DNA from: Patiriisocius_A hiemis
GTDB taxonomy: Bacteria; Bacteroidota; Bacteroidia; Flavobacteriales; Flavobacteriaceae
Length of the DNA stretch: 64,000 bases
Direction of reading: 5' to 3'
Assembly (NCBI RefSeq): GCF_031846325.1
Contig: NZ_JAVRHZ010000002.1
Coordinates: 248,001-312,000 of the forward strand
Shown: positions 25,671 to 35,687 of the stretch, one piece after another
Layout: each line of letters opens with the position of its first letter
How positions within the stretch are numbered: the stretch's first letter is position 1
Translations under genes and position numbers: made by a program
Notes under the pieces: model-generated
What the model saw: the letters and a program-made list of their open reading frames with translations, nothing else
Told to the model about the DNA's origin: nothing
Databases searched by the model: none

Positions 25671-26585
25671 ATGAAAAAATTAATTATTTTATTAATTATA
25701 GTTTTCCCTGTGACACTTTTTGCTCAGGAAGAAGAAAAAGAAGAAAAGCCAGATGGTTGGGCCAAAGCTGGAAACATCTCTTTGTTATTTAGTCAAGCTG
25801 CCTTTAATGAAGAATGGACTGGTGGGGGAACTTCTAACTACGCTATAAATCTTGTAGGTTCTTATGACTTTAATTACAAAAAAGGAAAGTTATTATGGGA
25901 TAATCGTATTATGGCAGACTTTGGTATCACAAAAACAAGAGACCAAGAGTTTACAAGAAAGACCAATGATCGTTTAGAGTTAAACTCTATTCTTGGTAAG
26001 CAAATAAAAGAAAGTAAATGGTATTATTCTTATTTCTTAAATTTTAGAACACAATTTGCTCCTGGATACGAGTTTGGTGAAGATGAAGATGGTAATGAGA
26101 TTAGAACAGAAACTACTAAGCTTTTCTCTCCAGCCTATTTACAAACTGGACCTGGTTTTTTATGGAAAGATAGTGACAACTTAAAAGTTAATATCTCTCC
26201 AGCCACAGCACGATTAATCTTTGTCTCTAATGACTTTACAGATGTTGGCAATGATCCAGTAGCAATTATGGCTTTTAATGATGCTGGAGGATATTTTGGT
26301 GTTGAAGCTAATGAGACAACTCGTTTTGAGTTAGGTGCTTCTCTTAATGCGTATGCTAAATTTAGTCCTATTGAAAATGTAACCTTAGAAAATATTCTAA
26401 ATCTATATTCAAACTATCTTGAAGACCCACAGAATGTTGATATAGATTATACACTTAACCTAATTATGAAAGTAAACAAGTACATTACTGCAAATGCTAC
26501 TTTACAAGCAATTTATGACGACAATGCCGTTAAAGGTTTTCAGATTAGAGAGGCTTTAGGAGTTGGAGTAACGTATGGTTTTTAA
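25671..26585 (+). CDS. DUF3078 outer-membrane beta-barrel protein
   Basis: 304 residues with a signal peptide at 1-18 (LFAQ|EEE). Family features: GWAKAGNISLLFSQAAFNEEWTGGG, SYDFNYKKGKLLWDN, alternating aromatic strands throughout and a C-terminal strand ending GVTYGF, which is typical of outer-membrane barrels. I chose the ATG at 25671 (MKKLIIL), which starts the signal peptide, over the ATG seven codons upstream. It has its own promoter and a strong terminator. Confidence 0.86.
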   Translation: MKKLIILLIIVFPVTLFAQEEEKEEKPDGWAKAGNISLLFSQAAFNEEWTGGGTSNYAINLVGSYDFNYKKGKLLWDNRIMADFGITKTRDQEFTRKTNDRLELNSILGKQIKESKWYYSYFLNFRTQFAPGYEFGEDEDGNEIRTETTKLFSPAYLQTGPGFLWKDSDNLKVNISPATARLIFVSNDFTDVGNDPVAIMAFNDAGGYFGVEANETTRFELGASLNAYAKFSPIENVTLENILNLYSNYLEDPQNVDIDYTLNLIMKVNKYITANATLQAIYDDNAVKGFQIREALGVGVTYGF

Positions 26586-26683
26586 GGGGTAATACCCTTC
26601 TTTTATATAGATGTATTGTATGCCTGTCGATGTTTTATGTTAATTTGGTTAGTTAGTCTTCGGCAAAGGCTACTTACATCTAA

Positions 26684-26722
26684 AGCCGCTCAAAATTTAA
26701 TTTTTGAGCGGCTCTTTTTTTT
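26684..26722 (+). terminator. Rho-independent terminator after the DUF3078 gene
   Basis: AGCCGCTCAAAA (26684-26695) pairs perfectly with TTTTGAGCGGCT (26702-26713), with a six-base loop and eight Ts after it. It lies between convergent genes, so it can also stop hflX transcription less efficiently. Confidence 0.85.
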
Positions 26723-26751
26723 AAGATTCTGATAAAAAAATACACTAGAAT

Positions 26752-27957
26752 TTACTCTGTATATTCATCATATAAGAAGTGATTGTATGGAAATCGGGTA
26801 ATATGAATTTCTTTTACTTTTTCATAGACCATTTTTCTAAAGGCTTCAAAATTCTCCTTATTAATTGCTGAAATGAATATTGCATCTCCATTAGTTGTAT
26901 TCATCCAAGTTTTTTTCCACTCTTGCAATGTGTAATGTGCTTTTGTTTTCTCGGTTACTAGATCATCCTCGTCTATTACTTCAGGTTCATACGCATCAAT
27001 TTTATTAAAAACCATTAGTGTAGGTTTATCCTTGTGATCTATCTCATTAAGGATATTTTGTACCGAAGCAATGTGGTCTTCAAAAGAAGGATGTGATATA
27101 TCTACAACATGTAACAATAAATCGGCTTCTCGTACTTCGTCAAGTGTGCTTTTAAATGATTCTACGAGTTGAGTAGGTAGTTTTCTAATAAAACCAACGG
27201 TATCACTTAATAAAAAAGGAAGGTTTCCAATAACTACCTTTCGTACTGTTGTATCTAAAGTTGCAAACAATTTATTTTCAGCAAAGACATCACTTTTACT
27301 TAAAACATTCATTAGTGTAGATTTACCAACATTAGTATACCCTACTAATGCAACACGTACTAGCGCACCTCGATTACCTCGTTGCACCTCCATCTGGCGG
27401 TCAATCTTTTCTAGTTTCTTTTTTAATAATGAAATTCTATCTCTCACAATACGTCTATCTGTTTCAATCTCTGTTTCTCCAGGTCCACGCATCCCAATAC
27501 CTCCTCTTTGTCTTTCAAGGTGCGTCCACATTCCTGCTAACCTAGGCAACAGGTATTCGTATTGTGCTAATTCTACTTGTGTTCTTGCATAACTAGTTTG
27601 TGCTCTTTGAGCAAAAATATCTAGAATGAGGTTAGTTCTATCTATAATCTTACACCGAAGTATCTTTTCGATGTTTTTTTGTTGCGCCGGGGATAGTTCA
27701 TCATCAAAAATAGCAGTACCTACTTCGTTTTCTTCTACAAATACACGTACCTCATCCATCTTACCACTTCCAATAAACGTCTTTGGGTTAGGCATTTGCA
27801 TTTTTTGCACAAAACGCTTAAGTACTTCCCCTCCGGCTGTATAAGCAAGGAACTCTAATTCGTCTAGGTATTCCTTAGATTTGTCTTCGTCCTGATCTTT
27901 TGTAATTAAACCAATTAAAATGGTTTTTTCATATTCAATGTCTGTTTTCTCTAGCAT
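26752..27957 (-). CDS. hflX: Ribosome-associated GTPase HflX
   Basis: 401 residues. HflX splits stalled ribosomes under stress. The N-terminal HflX domain ends with the glycine-rich GGIGMRGPGETEIETDRR segment (about 151-170). The G domain has P-loop GYTNVGKS (206-213), DTVGFI switch II, NKID and SAIN. The start at 27957 (MLEKTDIEYEK) is only 73 bases from a divergent gene and has a -7 box upstream. Confidence 0.95.
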   Translation of the reverse strand: MLEKTDIEYEKTILIGLITKDQDEDKSKEYLDELEFLAYTAGGEVLKRFVQKMQMPNPKTFIGSGKMDEVRVFVEENEVGTAIFDDELSPAQQKNIEKILRCKIIDRTNLILDIFAQRAQTSYARTQVELAQYEYLLPRLAGMWTHLERQRGGIGMRGPGETEIETDRRIVRDRISLLKKKLEKIDRQMEVQRGNRGALVRVALVGYTNVGKSTLMNVLSKSDVFAENKLFATLDTTVRKVVIGNLPFLLSDTVGFIRKLPTQLVESFKSTLDEVREADLLLHVVDISHPSFEDHIASVQNILNEIDHKDKPTLMVFNKIDAYEPEVIDEDDLVTEKTKAHYTLQEWKKTWMNTTNGDAIFISAINKENFEAFRKMVYEKVKEIHITRFPYNHFLYDEYTE

Positions 27958-27973
27958 ATTCTATATTCTACTA

Positions 27974-27981
27974 CAAAGGTA
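27974..27981 (-). promoter_or_regulatory. -7 box of hflX
   Basis: On the minus strand TACCTTTG is a perfect TAnnTTTG box ending 17 bases from the hflX ATG. I see no convincing -33 TTTG at 19-20 bases. Confidence 0.5.
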
Positions 27982-28030
27982 CAAAACACTACCTAAGGGT
28001 TTTGTATTTTAGCAAAATACCTCTATTTCT

Positions 28031-28990
28031 ATGCTAAAGCAGAATTCTTCAGACAACAAGCTCTTTACAGTTGGTTTTTATAATCTTGAAAACCTATTTG
28101 ATATTAAAAATGATATTAAAACATTAGATGACGATTTTACTGAGCATGCAGACCGTAAATGGAATAAAGAAAGGTTCAGAAAAAAAATAAAAAAACTAAG
28201 CAAAGTAATTTCAAAAATTGGAATAAAAGAAGCTGGTCATCCTCCTATTTTATTGGGTGTTGCTGAAGTAGAAAATAGTTATGTATTGGAAAAACTTACG
28301 ACGGCAAAACATCTAAAGCCTTATAATTACGGCTTTGTTCATTTTGACTCTCCAGATGAACGAGGAATCGATACTGCATTACTATATAGAAAAGAAGAGG
28401 TCTCAATCATTGAAAAGCAAACATATACACTTTATATTACTACCGAAACTGGGGAGCGTGATTATACAAGAGATATTTTACATGTAACATGTTCTTATAA
28501 AAAAGAAATTTTACACATATTAGTAAATCATTGGCCCTCTCGAAGAGCTGGGACAATAGAAACAGATTATAAAAGAATAGCTGCAGCTGAAAAAAACAGA
28601 GAAATAAGCGCTAGTATTATTGCCAAAAACCCAGACTCCAAAATAATTATTATGGGTGATTTTAATGATGACCCTAAAAGTAAAAGCTTACAAGTGTTGG
28701 CTGGAAATGAGTTTTATAATCCCATGGAGCTACTTCACACTAAATATGAAGGCAGTTTAAATTATAAAGGAAACTGGAATTTATTTGATCAAATACTAAT
28801 CTCAAACTCTTTTTTCCAAGTACAAAATAATCCTATTCGTTTTAAAGATGCTGTAATATTTAATAAAAAAATTGTTCAAGAATATACTGGTAAATATAAA
28901 GGCAATCCTTTTAGAACATATATTGGCAAAAAGTATTTAGGAGGATATAGTGACCACTTTCCTGTTTTTGCATTATTCTCAAAAAAGTAA
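28031..28990 (+). CDS. Endonuclease/exonuclease/phosphatase (EEP) family protein, no signal peptide
   Basis: 319 residues. EEP catalytic motifs in order: FYNLENLFD (metal-binding Asn and Glu region), GVAEVENSYVLEKL, DERGIDTALLYRK, LVNHWPSRRAG (catalytic His), IIMGDFNDDPKS and the C-terminal GYSDHFPV Asp-His pair. There is no signal peptide, so it should be cytoplasmic, unlike the paralogue at 41341-42393. Substrate could be nucleic acid or a phospho-metabolite; the sequence does not decide. Divergent from hflX. Confidence 0.85.
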   Translation: MLKQNSSDNKLFTVGFYNLENLFDIKNDIKTLDDDFTEHADRKWNKERFRKKIKKLSKVISKIGIKEAGHPPILLGVAEVENSYVLEKLTTAKHLKPYNYGFVHFDSPDERGIDTALLYRKEEVSIIEKQTYTLYITTETGERDYTRDILHVTCSYKKEILHILVNHWPSRRAGTIETDYKRIAAAEKNREISASIIAKNPDSKIIIMGDFNDDPKSKSLQVLAGNEFYNPMELLHTKYEGSLNYKGNWNLFDQILISNSFFQVQNNPIRFKDAVIFNKKIVQEYTGKYKGNPFRTYIGKKYLGGYSDHFPVFALFSKK

Positions 28991-29055
28991 GGTGCAAACA
29001 AACAAATTATAACCTATAATAGGGTTTTGATTAATTATTTTCAATAAGTAATCAA

Positions 29056-29094
29056 TTGTTAAAAAATGTTTAACTTGTGTTAATTTTTTAACAA
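29056..29094. repeat. Perfect 12-base inverted repeat before a T9SS gene
   Basis: TTGTTAAAAAAT (29056-29067) and ATTTTTTAACAA (29083-29094) are exact inverses with a 15-base spacer. It ends 13 bases before the start codon of the gliding-associated protein gene. It may be an operator or an mRNA leader hairpin. Confidence 0.6.
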
Positions 29095-29107
29095 AATAAC
29101 CTCATAA

Positions 29108-32100
29108 ATGACACTAAAATTATCTAACCAATTTTTTAGAAAGAAACTGGCATTACTCTCAATAGGGTTAGCCAGTTTTTCTTTTTTAATGCATGGGCAA
29201 CAACCCGGAAATCCATTTGTTGATGCTGGTGCAGATGTTACCATAGATTGTGGTACTGGTGGTTGTACTGATTTAACAGCCGCTTTTTTTGATATTGGAG
29301 AAACCAATACATATAATATTTCATCAATAGACTTTTTGCCTCCATTTCCATTTAATGGATTACAAAACTCTGTTAACACAAATATTGATGACGCTTGGGA
29401 TAATCCAGAAAATTTACCATTTACATTTTGTTTTTTTGGAGATGTAGAAACTCAATTTCAAGTAGGGTCTAATGGTGTTGTTAGATTTGATGTTGACCCT
29501 AATGATGTTGGTGCTAATAGTAATGCCTGGCCTTTTTCATCAAACATACCTAATAACGTAGAAGAGGCATTAGCAGAAGCAAATATTTTTCTTCCAGGTC
29601 ATGATATTGACCCCTCTGTAAATACAACTAATGAAATTGCCTGGGAAATAGTTGGAGACGCACCTAATAGAGTATTAGCTGTAAGTTACTTCGAAGTTCC
29701 TATGTTTTCAGCAACTTGTAATAATCTACTTGCAACCCAGATGGTGGTTCTTTATGAAACTACAAATATTATAGATGTTTATATACAAGAAAAGCCATCT
29801 TGCCCAACATGGAATAGTGGCAATGCAGTTATAGGTATACAAAATGATGCTGGAGATTTAGGCTTTGTACCTCCTGGTAGAAATACTTCAGATTCTCCTT
29901 GGACAGCAACAAACGAAGCTTGGCGTTTTACTCCAGCTGGACCAAGTGTAACTACTATAACTTGGTTAGACTCAGACGGAAACGTAGTGGGTAATGATAC
30001 TACTGTAAATGTTTGTCCAGATGATCCAGTAGAAGTATACACAGCGCAGGTAGTTTATACAAATTGTGACGGTGCTACAGTTACAGTTACAGACGATGTT
30101 CAAGTAACATCAGCTCAAGACTTCTCGGTTTCTCTAGGTGAAGACTTAGTTTTTTGTGATGTTCCAGAATACGAAATTGTACCTGTTTTAACAGGAGAAA
30201 CAACAGGAGCAACATATTTATGGAGTACAGGAGAAACAACTCCCACAATTACAGTAGACACAACGGGTGATTACTCTGTTGATGTTACTGTTGGCTCATG
30301 TACAGAAACAGACGATGTTACAATTACACTACTTGCAAGCCCGTGTACTATAGACCCTGTTTGTTCTGCTGTGGATTTTCTTGAAGATTTTGGTACAGGA
30401 ACTGGGAGAGTATGTGACTTAAATGGAGCTACTACTACCTATATATGTAATGATGTAACTCAAGTAAATGACGGTGAATATAGTATTACCAATATATCAG
30501 ATGGTCTCAATACTGGATGGCATGTAGGCATGGAAGATCATACCGAGGGAGATGTTGATGGTAGAATGCTTTTTGTGAATGCAGACTTTAACCCTGGAGA
30601 ATTTTATAGAAGAACCATTACGTTAGATTCTAATACAGATTATACATTTAATGCATGGATTACAACAGTATATGATACAGATACAGGTATTTGTACTGGA
30701 ACTGGTATTCCTTCAAATGTGATTTTTAGAATTGAAGATACTGGAGGAAATACTATTTCCGAAATAGTTACTGGCGATATCCAAAATGGACCAGACCCTA
30801 ACTGGCAAGAGTTTTTTATTGCCTTCAATACTGGTAGTAATACAGATATACAATTAGTATTAATTAACAATGCACCAGGCGGTTGTGGGAACGACCTTGC
30901 AATAGATGACATATCCTTATCTCTTAATGGAGGACAACCTGTTGTTCTTACACCACCAGACCTTGTTGCATGTGATCAAGGAAATGATGGAGTTGAAGTA
31001 TTTGATTTAGAAGCTCAAATTCCAATAATTCTTGATGGTCAAAACCCAGCAGATTTCAATATTTCATTTCATACTGCTCCATTAGATGCTCAGGCAGGTG
31101 CTAGTCCTATTGAAAATCCAGACGCTTACTCTAATATGAGCGATCCAGAAACAATATATGTTAGAGTTGAAGATGTAAATGAACCTATGTGCTTTAGTGC
31201 AGTAGACTTTGATTTAACTTTAAATGAAATCATAGACTTACAAACCAATCTACCTGATGAAGTTGCAATCTGTTCAACAGAACCCGTTCCAACTCTTGAT
31301 GCTACTCCTACTAATCAAGGAATAGACCTAAATGATGTTTCGTATGAGTGGACAGATGGTTCAGGTACTGTAGTTTCTACAGACGCTACTTATACTCCTG
31401 CAAGTTCAGATACTTATACGGTATTAGTAACACTACCACCTTGTAGTGAAAATACTTTTGTAGTAGATGTAGAAATTACTCAGAATCCTACTTTAGATTT
31501 AGGTCCAGACGCTGCACTTTGCGATGGTGATGATTTTGAAATTATTCCAACTATTACAGGAGATACACAAGGAATAACCTATTTATGGAGTACTGGAGAA
31601 ACAACACCAACTATAATTGTTGATCAAACAGACACATATACTTTGGAAATTACAGTAGGTAGCTGCGTAGTAACAGATTCTATACTGGTAGAGTTTGGAG
31701 AATTGCCTGTATTAGACATAGGTTTAGATTTTAAAACCTGTCCAGATGAGGTTCAAGTAATTACTGCAAATGTAACTCCAGCAGATGTCACGTTCCAATG
31801 GTTCTTAAATGGAGATTTAATACCTAATGAAACCGAAAGCACTCTTGAAATTATGTTACCAGCTACCACAGTTGGAACACAAACATATACGGCAGTTGCT
31901 TCTGATGGAGGATGTATGAGTGAAGATTCTGTTGATGTTACACTTTATGATATTGGAAATTGTGTTATTTCACAAGGTCTATCTCCAAATGGTGATGGCT
32001 TTAATGATGCATTAGACTTGGAGTTTCTTTCTGATAGATCTGGTATTGATCAATTACAGATTTTTAATAGGTTAGGAACACAAGTATATGAAAAGACAAA

Positions 32101-32248
32101 TTATATAAATGAATGGGTAGGCACCACAACAGATGGAGAGGAGTTGCCTACAGGAACTTACTTTTATGTAATTAATTTCACAAACGAAGATCCACAATAT
32201 GGCATGCAAGCTACTGGATGGATTTATCTTAATAAAGAAGCTAAATAA
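29108..32248 (+). CDS. Large T9SS type B (gliding-associated C-terminal) exoprotein
   Basis: 1046 residues with a signal peptide at about 1-31 (LMHGQ|QPG). Residues about 45-280 form a Bacteroidota surface module (NLPFTFCFFG, VGSNGVVRFD). Two similar Ig/PKD-like repeats carry TYLWSTGETTPTI (near 375 and 825). A galactose-binding-like region lies between (about 430-610, DFGTGTGR...DWAIDDISL-type). The C-terminal 95 residues are the CHU_C/type B sorting domain, from ISQGLSPNGDGFNDALDLEF to TGTYFYVINF. It is secreted by T9SS and needs a PorP/SprF partner, which is the next gene. First gene of a three-gene operon. Confidence 0.88.
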   Translation: MTLKLSNQFFRKKLALLSIGLASFSFLMHGQQPGNPFVDAGADVTIDCGTGGCTDLTAAFFDIGETNTYNISSIDFLPPFPFNGLQNSVNTNIDDAWDNPENLPFTFCFFGDVETQFQVGSNGVVRFDVDPNDVGANSNAWPFSSNIPNNVEEALAEANIFLPGHDIDPSVNTTNEIAWEIVGDAPNRVLAVSYFEVPMFSATCNNLLATQMVVLYETTNIIDVYIQEKPSCPTWNSGNAVIGIQNDAGDLGFVPPGRNTSDSPWTATNEAWRFTPAGPSVTTITWLDSDGNVVGNDTTVNVCPDDPVEVYTAQVVYTNCDGATVTVTDDVQVTSAQDFSVSLGEDLVFCDVPEYEIVPVLTGETTGATYLWSTGETTPTITVDTTGDYSVDVTVGSCTETDDVTITLLASPCTIDPVCSAVDFLEDFGTGTGRVCDLNGATTTYICNDVTQVNDGEYSITNISDGLNTGWHVGMEDHTEGDVDGRMLFVNADFNPGEFYRRTITLDSNTDYTFNAWITTVYDTDTGICTGTGIPSNVIFRIEDTGGNTISEIVTGDIQNGPDPNWQEFFIAFNTGSNTDIQLVLINNAPGGCGNDLAIDDISLSLNGGQPVVLTPPDLVACDQGNDGVEVFDLEAQIPIILDGQNPADFNISFHTAPLDAQAGASPIENPDAYSNMSDPETIYVRVEDVNEPMCFSAVDFDLTLNEIIDLQTNLPDEVAICSTEPVPTLDATPTNQGIDLNDVSYEWTDGSGTVVSTDATYTPASSDTYTVLVTLPPCSENTFVVDVEITQNPTLDLGPDAALCDGDDFEIIPTITGDTQGITYLWSTGETTPTIIVDQTDTYTLEITVGSCVVTDSILVEFGELPVLDIGLDFKTCPDEVQVITANVTPADVTFQWFLNGDLIPNETESTLEIMLPATTVGTQTYTAVASDGGCMSEDSVDVTLYDIGNCVISQGLSPNGDGFNDALDLEFLSDRSGIDQLQIFNRLGTQVYEKTNYINEWVGTTTDGEELPTGTYFYVINFTNEDPQYGMQATGWIYLNKEAK

Positions 32249-32290
32249 TTTTTTGAAATGAGACACTTTTCAACCTTTAACAACAACATT

Positions 32291-33205
32291 ATGAAATTAA
32301 AATATAGTATAACGTTATTGCTGGTTATGGTTTTCGTTTTGGAAATTACAGCACAACAAGATCCACAGTATACACAATATATGTATAACATGAATGTGGT
32401 GAACCCTGCTTATGCAGGAAGTAAAGAGAGTTTATCATTAACTGCATTGTATAGAAATCAATGGTCGGCTCTAGATGGAGGTCCAGAGACTTTTACTTTT
32501 TCGGCACACTCACCTATTTCGGATAAAGTAGGGCTAGGGCTTTCTGCTGTTAAAGATGAGTTAGGACCTGTTAAAGAAACTAATGTTTATGCAGATTTCT
32601 CATATACATTACAACTAGGTAAAACGTTAGATTTAGCATTGGGAATAAAAGCTGGAGCAACATTCCATGATGTGGGATTAACAAACCTTGAGCTTCAAGA
32701 TCCTAACGACCCATTTTTCTCTCAGAATATAAATAACACTTACCCCAATCTAGGAGCAGGTGCATTTTTATATTCAGATAATTTTTATTTAGGGCTTTCG
32801 GTTCCTAATTTATTAAACTCTGTTCATCTAGATGAAAATGGATTAAAGTTTGGAAATGAAGTAAACCACTTTTTTGCAACTGCAGGGTATGTTTTTCAAG
32901 TTTCAGAAAACATGAAGCTAAAACCTTCAGTACTTGTTAAATCTGCTTTTGAAGCACCATTATCTTATGATGTAAACTTAAATGCGCTCTTCTATGAGAA
33001 GTTTGAAATTGGAGCCTCTTATAGAAAAGAAGATTCATTTAGTGGTTTGGTAGGCATTCAAGCACTTCCATACTTAAGAATTGGATATGCATATGACATA
33101 GTAACTTCAGATATAAATATCGTGGCAGACTCCTCTCACGAAGTTATTTTAACGTTTGACATCTTCTTTAAGAAGAAAGCACTACGTTCACCTAGATACT
33201 TCTAA
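32291..33205 (+). CDS. PorP/SprF-family T9SS outer-membrane protein
   Basis: 304 residues with a signal peptide at 1-19 (ITAQ|QDP). Family motifs: DPQYTQYMYNMNVVNPAYAGS near the N-terminus and RNQWSALDGGPETFTFSAHSP, then barrel strands to the C-terminus. These proteins hold type B T9SS substrates at the cell surface. The ATG at 32291 (MKLKYSIT) is preferred over 32258, which would put 11 non-family residues before the signal peptide. It follows its predicted client and precedes an OmpA-type partner. Confidence 0.92.
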   Translation: MKLKYSITLLLVMVFVLEITAQQDPQYTQYMYNMNVVNPAYAGSKESLSLTALYRNQWSALDGGPETFTFSAHSPISDKVGLGLSAVKDELGPVKETNVYADFSYTLQLGKTLDLALGIKAGATFHDVGLTNLELQDPNDPFFSQNINNTYPNLGAGAFLYSDNFYLGLSVPNLLNSVHLDENGLKFGNEVNHFFATAGYVFQVSENMKLKPSVLVKSAFEAPLSYDVNLNALFYEKFEIGASYRKEDSFSGLVGIQALPYLRIGYAYDIVTSDINIVADSSHEVILTFDIFFKKKALRSPRYF

Positions 33206-33230
33206 ACCCTAACTAAAAAGTTCATTACAA

Positions 33231-35120
33231 ATGAAAAATATATATACACTTATAATACTAATTGCGTTAGGAACTTTAGGCAGTAACGCACAAAATAGTA
33301 CTACCAAAAAAGCAGACGAATTATATGAAAGGCTGCAATATACAGACGCTATAGAAGCATACCAGAAATTACTTAAAAGAGGTGAAGGCTCTAGGTATGT
33401 ATTTAAACAATTAGGTAATAGTTATTACTACATTAATGATACTAAAAAGGCAGAATCCTTTTATAAACGTGTAGTTAAAGCCAGAAATGTTAGTCCAGAA
33501 ACAGTTTATAATTATGCTCAGTCTCTTAAAGCTAACGGAAAAGTAGGCGACTATAACACGTGGATGAGAAAATTTGCTGAAGCAAAACCTAATGATTCTC
33601 GTGCTATAGATTTTATGAAAAACCCCGATTATATCCCTCAGCTTATGGATCAAAGACAGCGATATGACGCAAAGCCTTTAAAGGATATTAATACAAGCTA
33701 CTCTGAATTTGGTGGTTTTATGGCTGGAAAAGACTTTTACTTTTCTTCAGCTAGAAATACACTAAGAAGAAGCTATGGATGGGATGACCAACCATTTTTA
33801 GATATTTACAAAGCAAGTGATGTTGGAGGAACCATTAAAAATGCAGATTTACTTGACGGTGACATTAACACTAAGTTTCACGAAGGGAATGTTGCTATTA
33901 CTGCAGATGGAAAAAGAATGTACTTTGATAGAAATGACTATTTCAATAAAAAGTATGACAAAAGTGAAGAAGGTATAAATCAAATAAATTTATACTATGC
34001 AGAATTGGTTGATGGTAGATGGACAGGTGTTGAGTCTGTTGCTTTTAATAGTGATGAATATTCTACTGGGCATCCAGCACTAAGTCCAGATGGAAAAACA
34101 CTTTATTTTGTGAGTGATATGCCTGGAGGAAAAGGATTAAGTGACATCTATAAGGTTGCAATAAGTGAGGATGGCATTTTAGGTACCCCTCAACGATTAA
34201 GTGATGCCGTTAATACTGAAGGGAAAGAAGTGTTTCCTTATTTAGATGGTAATGGAACTCTTTATTTTTCCAGCGATGGCCACTTAGGACTTGGGCTATT
34301 AGATGTGTTTTATGCTGAAGCAGCTGGAAGCGGGTTTTCAAATCCCGTAAATATGGGAATGGGCGTTAATAGTACTGAAGACGATTTTGCCTTTAAATTT
34401 AATGAAGCAACAAAAACTGGTTTTGTTTCATCCAATAGAAAAGGGGGTAAAGGAAGTGATGACATCTACGCAATTTCAGAAATAGAGTATTGTGATGTGG
34501 TTATTAATGTAAAAGTTGTGAACGATTATACAGATGAGCCAATTAATGGAGCTAGAGTTGATGTTTATGACACTTCAGAAAACAACTTAGGAAATAGATC
34601 TACAAATTCTAACGGAATGGCATTTCCTTCTGTAGAATGTGGTAAAGCACACCTACTGCAAGCTTTCATGAAAGGCTTTGAGCCCAACTCTGTAGAAGTT
34701 GATGCATCTAGCGGAGGTACAATGGAAGCAACCATTAGGCTACGACCAATAGATGCTATTATTGAAGATGACAGAATTGTATTAGAGCCTATCTATTTTG
34801 ATCTAGATAAACATAACATCAAACCTAAAGCAGCCTTTGAGCTTGACAAGGTAGTACAGATTATGAACAAATACCCTAAAATGAAAATTAAGGTAGAAAG
34901 CCATACAGATATTAGAGCTACACCAGCATATAACTTAGCTTTGAGTAATAGAAGAGCACAAAGTACTATACAATACTTAATCTCTAAAGGTATTGATAAA
35001 TCAAGATTAGAAGCTGAAGGAAAAGGAGAGTCTAACCCTAAGATAGATTGTGGATCCAATTGTACAGAGGCTCAACATCAAGAAAATAGAAGATCAGATT
35101 TTATTATTATAGAAAGATAG
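33231..35120 (+). CDS. PD40/OmpA-family T9SS-linked protein
   Basis: 629 residues. Signal peptide 1-20 (SNAQ|NST), TPR-like helices about 25-150, WD40-like PD40 propeller about 150-410 (HPALSPDGKTLYFVSD, PYLDGNGTLYFSSDG), a CnaB/carboxypeptidase-regulatory domain about 425-515, and a C-terminal OmpA peptidoglycan-binding domain about 520-629 (YFDLDKHNIKPKA, SNRRAQSTIQYL). This domain order is that of PorE-like proteins paired with SprF and type B substrates. It anchors the complex to peptidoglycan. Last gene of its operon; a strong terminator follows. Confidence 0.9.
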   Translation: MKNIYTLIILIALGTLGSNAQNSTTKKADELYERLQYTDAIEAYQKLLKRGEGSRYVFKQLGNSYYYINDTKKAESFYKRVVKARNVSPETVYNYAQSLKANGKVGDYNTWMRKFAEAKPNDSRAIDFMKNPDYIPQLMDQRQRYDAKPLKDINTSYSEFGGFMAGKDFYFSSARNTLRRSYGWDDQPFLDIYKASDVGGTIKNADLLDGDINTKFHEGNVAITADGKRMYFDRNDYFNKKYDKSEEGINQINLYYAELVDGRWTGVESVAFNSDEYSTGHPALSPDGKTLYFVSDMPGGKGLSDIYKVAISEDGILGTPQRLSDAVNTEGKEVFPYLDGNGTLYFSSDGHLGLGLLDVFYAEAAGSGFSNPVNMGMGVNSTEDDFAFKFNEATKTGFVSSNRKGGKGSDDIYAISEIEYCDVVINVKVVNDYTDEPINGARVDVYDTSENNLGNRSTNSNGMAFPSVECGKAHLLQAFMKGFEPNSVEVDASSGGTMEATIRLRPIDAIIEDDRIVLEPIYFDLDKHNIKPKAAFELDKVVQIMNKYPKMKIKVESHTDIRATPAYNLALSNRRAQSTIQYLISKGIDKSRLEAEGKGESNPKIDCGSNCTEAQHQENRRSDFIIIER

Positions 35121-35147
35121 TTTTATTAATCAATTAGCCAAGCCTTT

Positions 35148-35187
35148 CCAAGCCTAGTAGAAATATTTCTACTAGGCTTGGTTTTTT
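35148..35187 (+). terminator. Strong terminator after the T9SS operon
   Basis: CCAAGCCTAGTAGAAA (35148-35163) pairs with TTTCTACTAGGCTTGG (35166-35181), a perfect 16-base inverted repeat (the innermost pairs open to form a loop), then six Ts. The right arm is shared with the last codons and TAG of the convergent nuclease gene. Confidence 0.85.
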
Positions 35188-35687
35188 AAAGTTTCTATTG
35201 CTCTTAAATCATGTATGGGTAGTATAGTTGCATTTGCCTTTACAAACTTAAACTTTCCAAAATCTTTACCTTTTGGGACAAAAGTTCCTTTGTCAAAAAA
35301 ATCTTTACAAGGCATGTATCCTAAAAGCCAGCCTTTAGAATAATCATTAAGCACCCTTAAAAAAACATAAAAATCTGCTTCTTGTTTATGCACACCTGCT
35401 AAGTCATGAGAGTTTACAGTACACCAGTAATCGGGACGAGGTTTAAATTTACAGGATATAGTTTTTATCTCTAATTTTTTATCTTTAAAGATAATATCGT
35501 AATTATAAGTATCACTATCATTAGCTATATCTAGATACTTCATAACTATCCGTTCTCCAACATATCCAGTTAAAATTCTTTTATTTTCTGATCCAAATTT
35601 ACTGAGACCTGTATTTGTACTTTTTACTTTACTTAATTTTTCTCTTGCAAAAGCAATATCTTCTTTTGTAATATTAACCTCTATCAT
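35172..35687 (-). CDS. Predicted PD-(D/E)XK restriction endonuclease
   Basis: 171 residues. A classic nuclease core is visible: YVGERIVMK (Glu45), then YNYDIIFKDKKLEIKT with D64, E73 and K75 as the PD-(D/E)XK catalytic triad. Its ATG overlaps the TAA of the adjacent cytosine methyltransferase by one base, so the two are translationally coupled and make a type II restriction-modification unit. Size is small but within range for type IIP enzymes. Recognition site unknown; I do not recognise a named family. Its stop codon falls inside the terminator of the neighbouring operon. A non-restriction nuclease role remains possible. Confidence 0.75.
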   Translation of the reverse strand: MIEVNITKEDIAFAREKLSKVKSTNTGLSKFGSENKRILTGYVGERIVMKYLDIANDSDTYNYDIIFKDKKLEIKTISCKFKPRPDYWCTVNSHDLAGVHKQEADFYVFLRVLNDYSKGWLLGYMPCKDFFDKGTFVPKGKDFGKFKFVKANATILPIHDLRAIETLKNQA

